From an uncultured Spirochaetaceae bacterium (GTDB lineage: Bacteria > Spirochaetota > Spirochaetia > Treponematales > Treponemataceae): a stretch of DNA of 14,272 nt. Made by a program: the position numbers and the translations under genes. Location: the NCBI GenBank assembly GCA_902766345.1, contig CACXDK010000326.1:1-14272 (forward strand). The letters are read 5' to 3'. Each line of letters opens with the position of its first letter. Within the stretch, counting starts at the first letter, position 1. Shown here in pieces: positions 12,650 to 14,272 of this stretch. Below the pieces are notes generated by a model. That model was not told the DNA's origin, made no database searches, and saw only the letters and a list, made by a program, of their open reading frames with translations.

Positions 12650-14272
12650 ATGACAAATAAAACTTTTAATTTAGATGCCGTCAAATCAACTTACGGTTTA
12701 AACCAGAAAAGCCTTTCTGAACTTCTTGGAGTTTCACATGCATTAATTTCTCGCTATGAATCAAATACAAATCTAATGCCTATTCAGTATGTCATAGAAC
12801 TTTCCGAACGGCTTAATTTCAAAATAGACGACTTTATAAAAGATTCTTTCAAACTAAATGACAATTTAAAACCTTTCGTTTACTCAAAAAATTGGTGGTT
12901 ACAAGTTAATAATATCAAGCAAAAATATCTTTCCGTTTTTAACGAACTTGAAGCAAATCTTTCCAAATCAAATATTGATCAAAAAACACATGATTTCGTG
13001 CAAGAAAAAATGATTAATCTATCACAGGGGATTTTGCATGAAATCTTCCATAAACCAACTATTGCTGTCGCAGGAGAATACGCAAGCGGTAAAACATCAC
13101 TCATTGAATTATTAACTGGTAAAAAATCAGAATTAAAAAATTTTTCCTTAACCACTTTTTATGTAAAGGCTAAAACGGGGGAAAATTATATAAAATATTA
13201 TAATATCGCTGATAATTTGCGTATTCCAAACATTCGTTTACTTGATTCTGACAACTACCTCTCAGAAATTAATAAAATGGAATGTAAAAAAGAATCAGCT
13301 AATATTGCAATTGTGTATATGGATTCCGCTATACTAGATGTATGCAACTTATTGGAAGTACACATATCAAACATGGATGATTTCTACAACATAAAATCTA
13401 TCCGCAAACAAGCCTTAAGTTCATCTGATGCAATTATTCTATTCTACACAGAGACTTTATCACGAAATACTGCTAATGAGGTTCTTGATAACTTAAAATA
13501 TCCAAAAGAAGATGATTTCTTTCTTGATAATTTATTTTTAATAACAAATAGGATACAAGAAAAAAGCAAAGACAAATCATTCGTTGCAGAACTTTTCCAG
13601 CAAAAAATAGCATCAGTTAAATACCCGGGGTGTTCATATCCAGAAAACAAAAAAGATATAATAACAAAAACACTAGAAAGAAGTTTTCAAATAGACTATA
13701 TGAACTCAAAAAATGATGCATTTTTCTCAAGTATTAATACTTTCCTTAAAAGATATTACGACGAACTTTTGGAAAACTACCCAAAACTCCTTGAACCTAT
13801 CGAAATTATGACGATTAAAAACTTTCCGTCGAACACGGACAATGTGGATTTGGCAAAAACATACACATTAATATGGGAGTTTTCAAAAGAATGTGAAAAG
13901 GAATTTGATTCTGTATGCAGTGAAACAAGAAAAAAAATAAAACACGAATTAGAAAACGCCATAAATAAAGATAAGATTCTAGAATGTGCAAAAACACTTA
14001 GCCCCAAAAAAGATTCTAATGTTTACCCAGCCTCATTCGTACAATTAAAAGAGCTTGTTTTGGAAGTAACTTTTGATTTTATTTCAGAATACAACCAATT
14101 AATGGGACTGTTAGTTACCGACTTTGAGAAATCTAAAAGGGAAATACTAAAAAAATATGAAAGCAGAAATATTTATAGTGATAGTGTTCTATCTTCTTTC
14201 CGAGAAGCAAACAAAGTTTCACTTGAAAATATTGAAGAATATCAGGAAAGCAGTAACGAAGAACAAGAAGAG
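12650..14272 (+). CDS. XRE-type HTH fused to a dynamin-like P-loop domain (3' end outside the window)
   Basis: The frame runs open for 541 codons from the ATG at 12650 to the window edge. Residues 8-60 are an XRE-type HTH (LNQKSLSELLGVSHALISRY). A helical linker (75-130) leads to IAVAGEYASGKTSLIELL, with GEYASGKT at 142-149, a dynamin/GTPase-like P-loop. The later motifs are degenerate: the DxxG position reads RLLDSDNYL, without the Gly, and the N/TKxD position reads LFLITNRIQE. The region from about 350 on is long, helical and charged, as in the stalk of dynamin-like proteins, and ends in an acidic stretch (EEYQESSNEEQEE). A DNA-binding domain joined to such an ATPase/GTPase is unusual; it may sense a signal and control transcription or DNA. 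Nucleotide specificity is not shown. Confidence 0.7.
   Translation, partial: MTNKTFNLDAVKSTYGLNQKSLSELLGVSHALISRYESNTNLMPIQYVIELSERLNFKIDDFIKDSFKLNDNLKPFVYSKNWWLQVNNIKQKYLSVFNELEANLSKSNIDQKTHDFVQEKMINLSQGILHEIFHKPTIAVAGEYASGKTSLIELLTGKKSELKNFSLTTFYVKAKTGENYIKYYNIADNLRIPNIRLLDSDNYLSEINKMECKKESANIAIVYMDSAILDVCNLLEVHISNMDDFYNIKSIRKQALSSSDAIILFYTETLSRNTANEVLDNLKYPKEDDFFLDNLFLITNRIQEKSKDKSFVAELFQQKIASVKYPGCSYPENKKDIITKTLERSFQIDYMNSKNDAFFSSINTFLKRYYDELLENYPKLLEPIEIMTIKNFPSNTDNVDLAKTYTLIWEFSKECEKEFDSVCSETRKKIKHELENAINKDKILECAKTLSPKKDSNVYPASFVQLKELVLEVTFDFISEYNQLMGLLVTDFEKSKREILKKYESRNIYSDSVLSSFREANKVSLENIEEYQESSNEEQEE

Overview
The window is AT-rich, with short intergenic gaps, strong TTGACA/TATAAT-type promoters and clear GAGGAGG-type ribosome binding sites. 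It mixes intact orphan genes, very small genes and decayed remnants. The overall impression, which is a judgement from protein style and not a search result, is an accessory region of a host-associated anaerobe, most likely a gut or rumen Treponema-like spirochaete. I see no rRNA, tRNA, insertion sequence or CRISPR array.

Layout. 26-806 (minus) is a membrane-protein remnant broken by a frameshift and a stop. 1034-2413 (minus) is an ATPase_2/DUF234-type P-loop ATPase whose promoter carries a 43-bp dyad over the -10 and start site. 2548-3270 (minus) is a two-gene operon of an unusually acidic 71-residue protein and an HTH protein, with a long hairpin in its leader. 3442-4641 (plus) is an unrecognised 399-residue protein with a leaderless-looking promoter.

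4672-10546 (minus) is the most interesting part: a candidate RiPP (ribosomally made, post-translationally modified peptide) cluster. In transcription order it has two radical-SAM/SPASM enzymes (10546-9170 and 9164-7920), a 31-residue Cys-rich precursor that is easily missed (7889-7794), an intrinsic terminator (7727-7761), a UvrA-like tandem ABC ATPase without room for a UvrB-binding domain (7711-5369), and a small P-loop protein (5316-4672). The likely logic is precursor, two maturases, and a DNA-acting ATPase for self-protection or response. That points to a modified peptide that may act on DNA, but this last step is inference.

10547-11020 holds a start-less coding remnant. 11021-12477 (minus) is a compact operon: a membrane-anchored 225-residue protein, a Cys-rich 111-residue protein, tiny peptides of 27 and 26 residues, a strong terminator, and a 59-residue protein placed directly after that terminator. 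12650 to the window end (plus) is an open-ended protein joining an XRE-type HTH to a dynamin-like P-loop domain, again with a leaderless-looking promoter.

A recurring design is a terminator set directly in front of the next gene's ribosome binding site, after small-peptide genes. This would make the peptides far more abundant than the downstream products.
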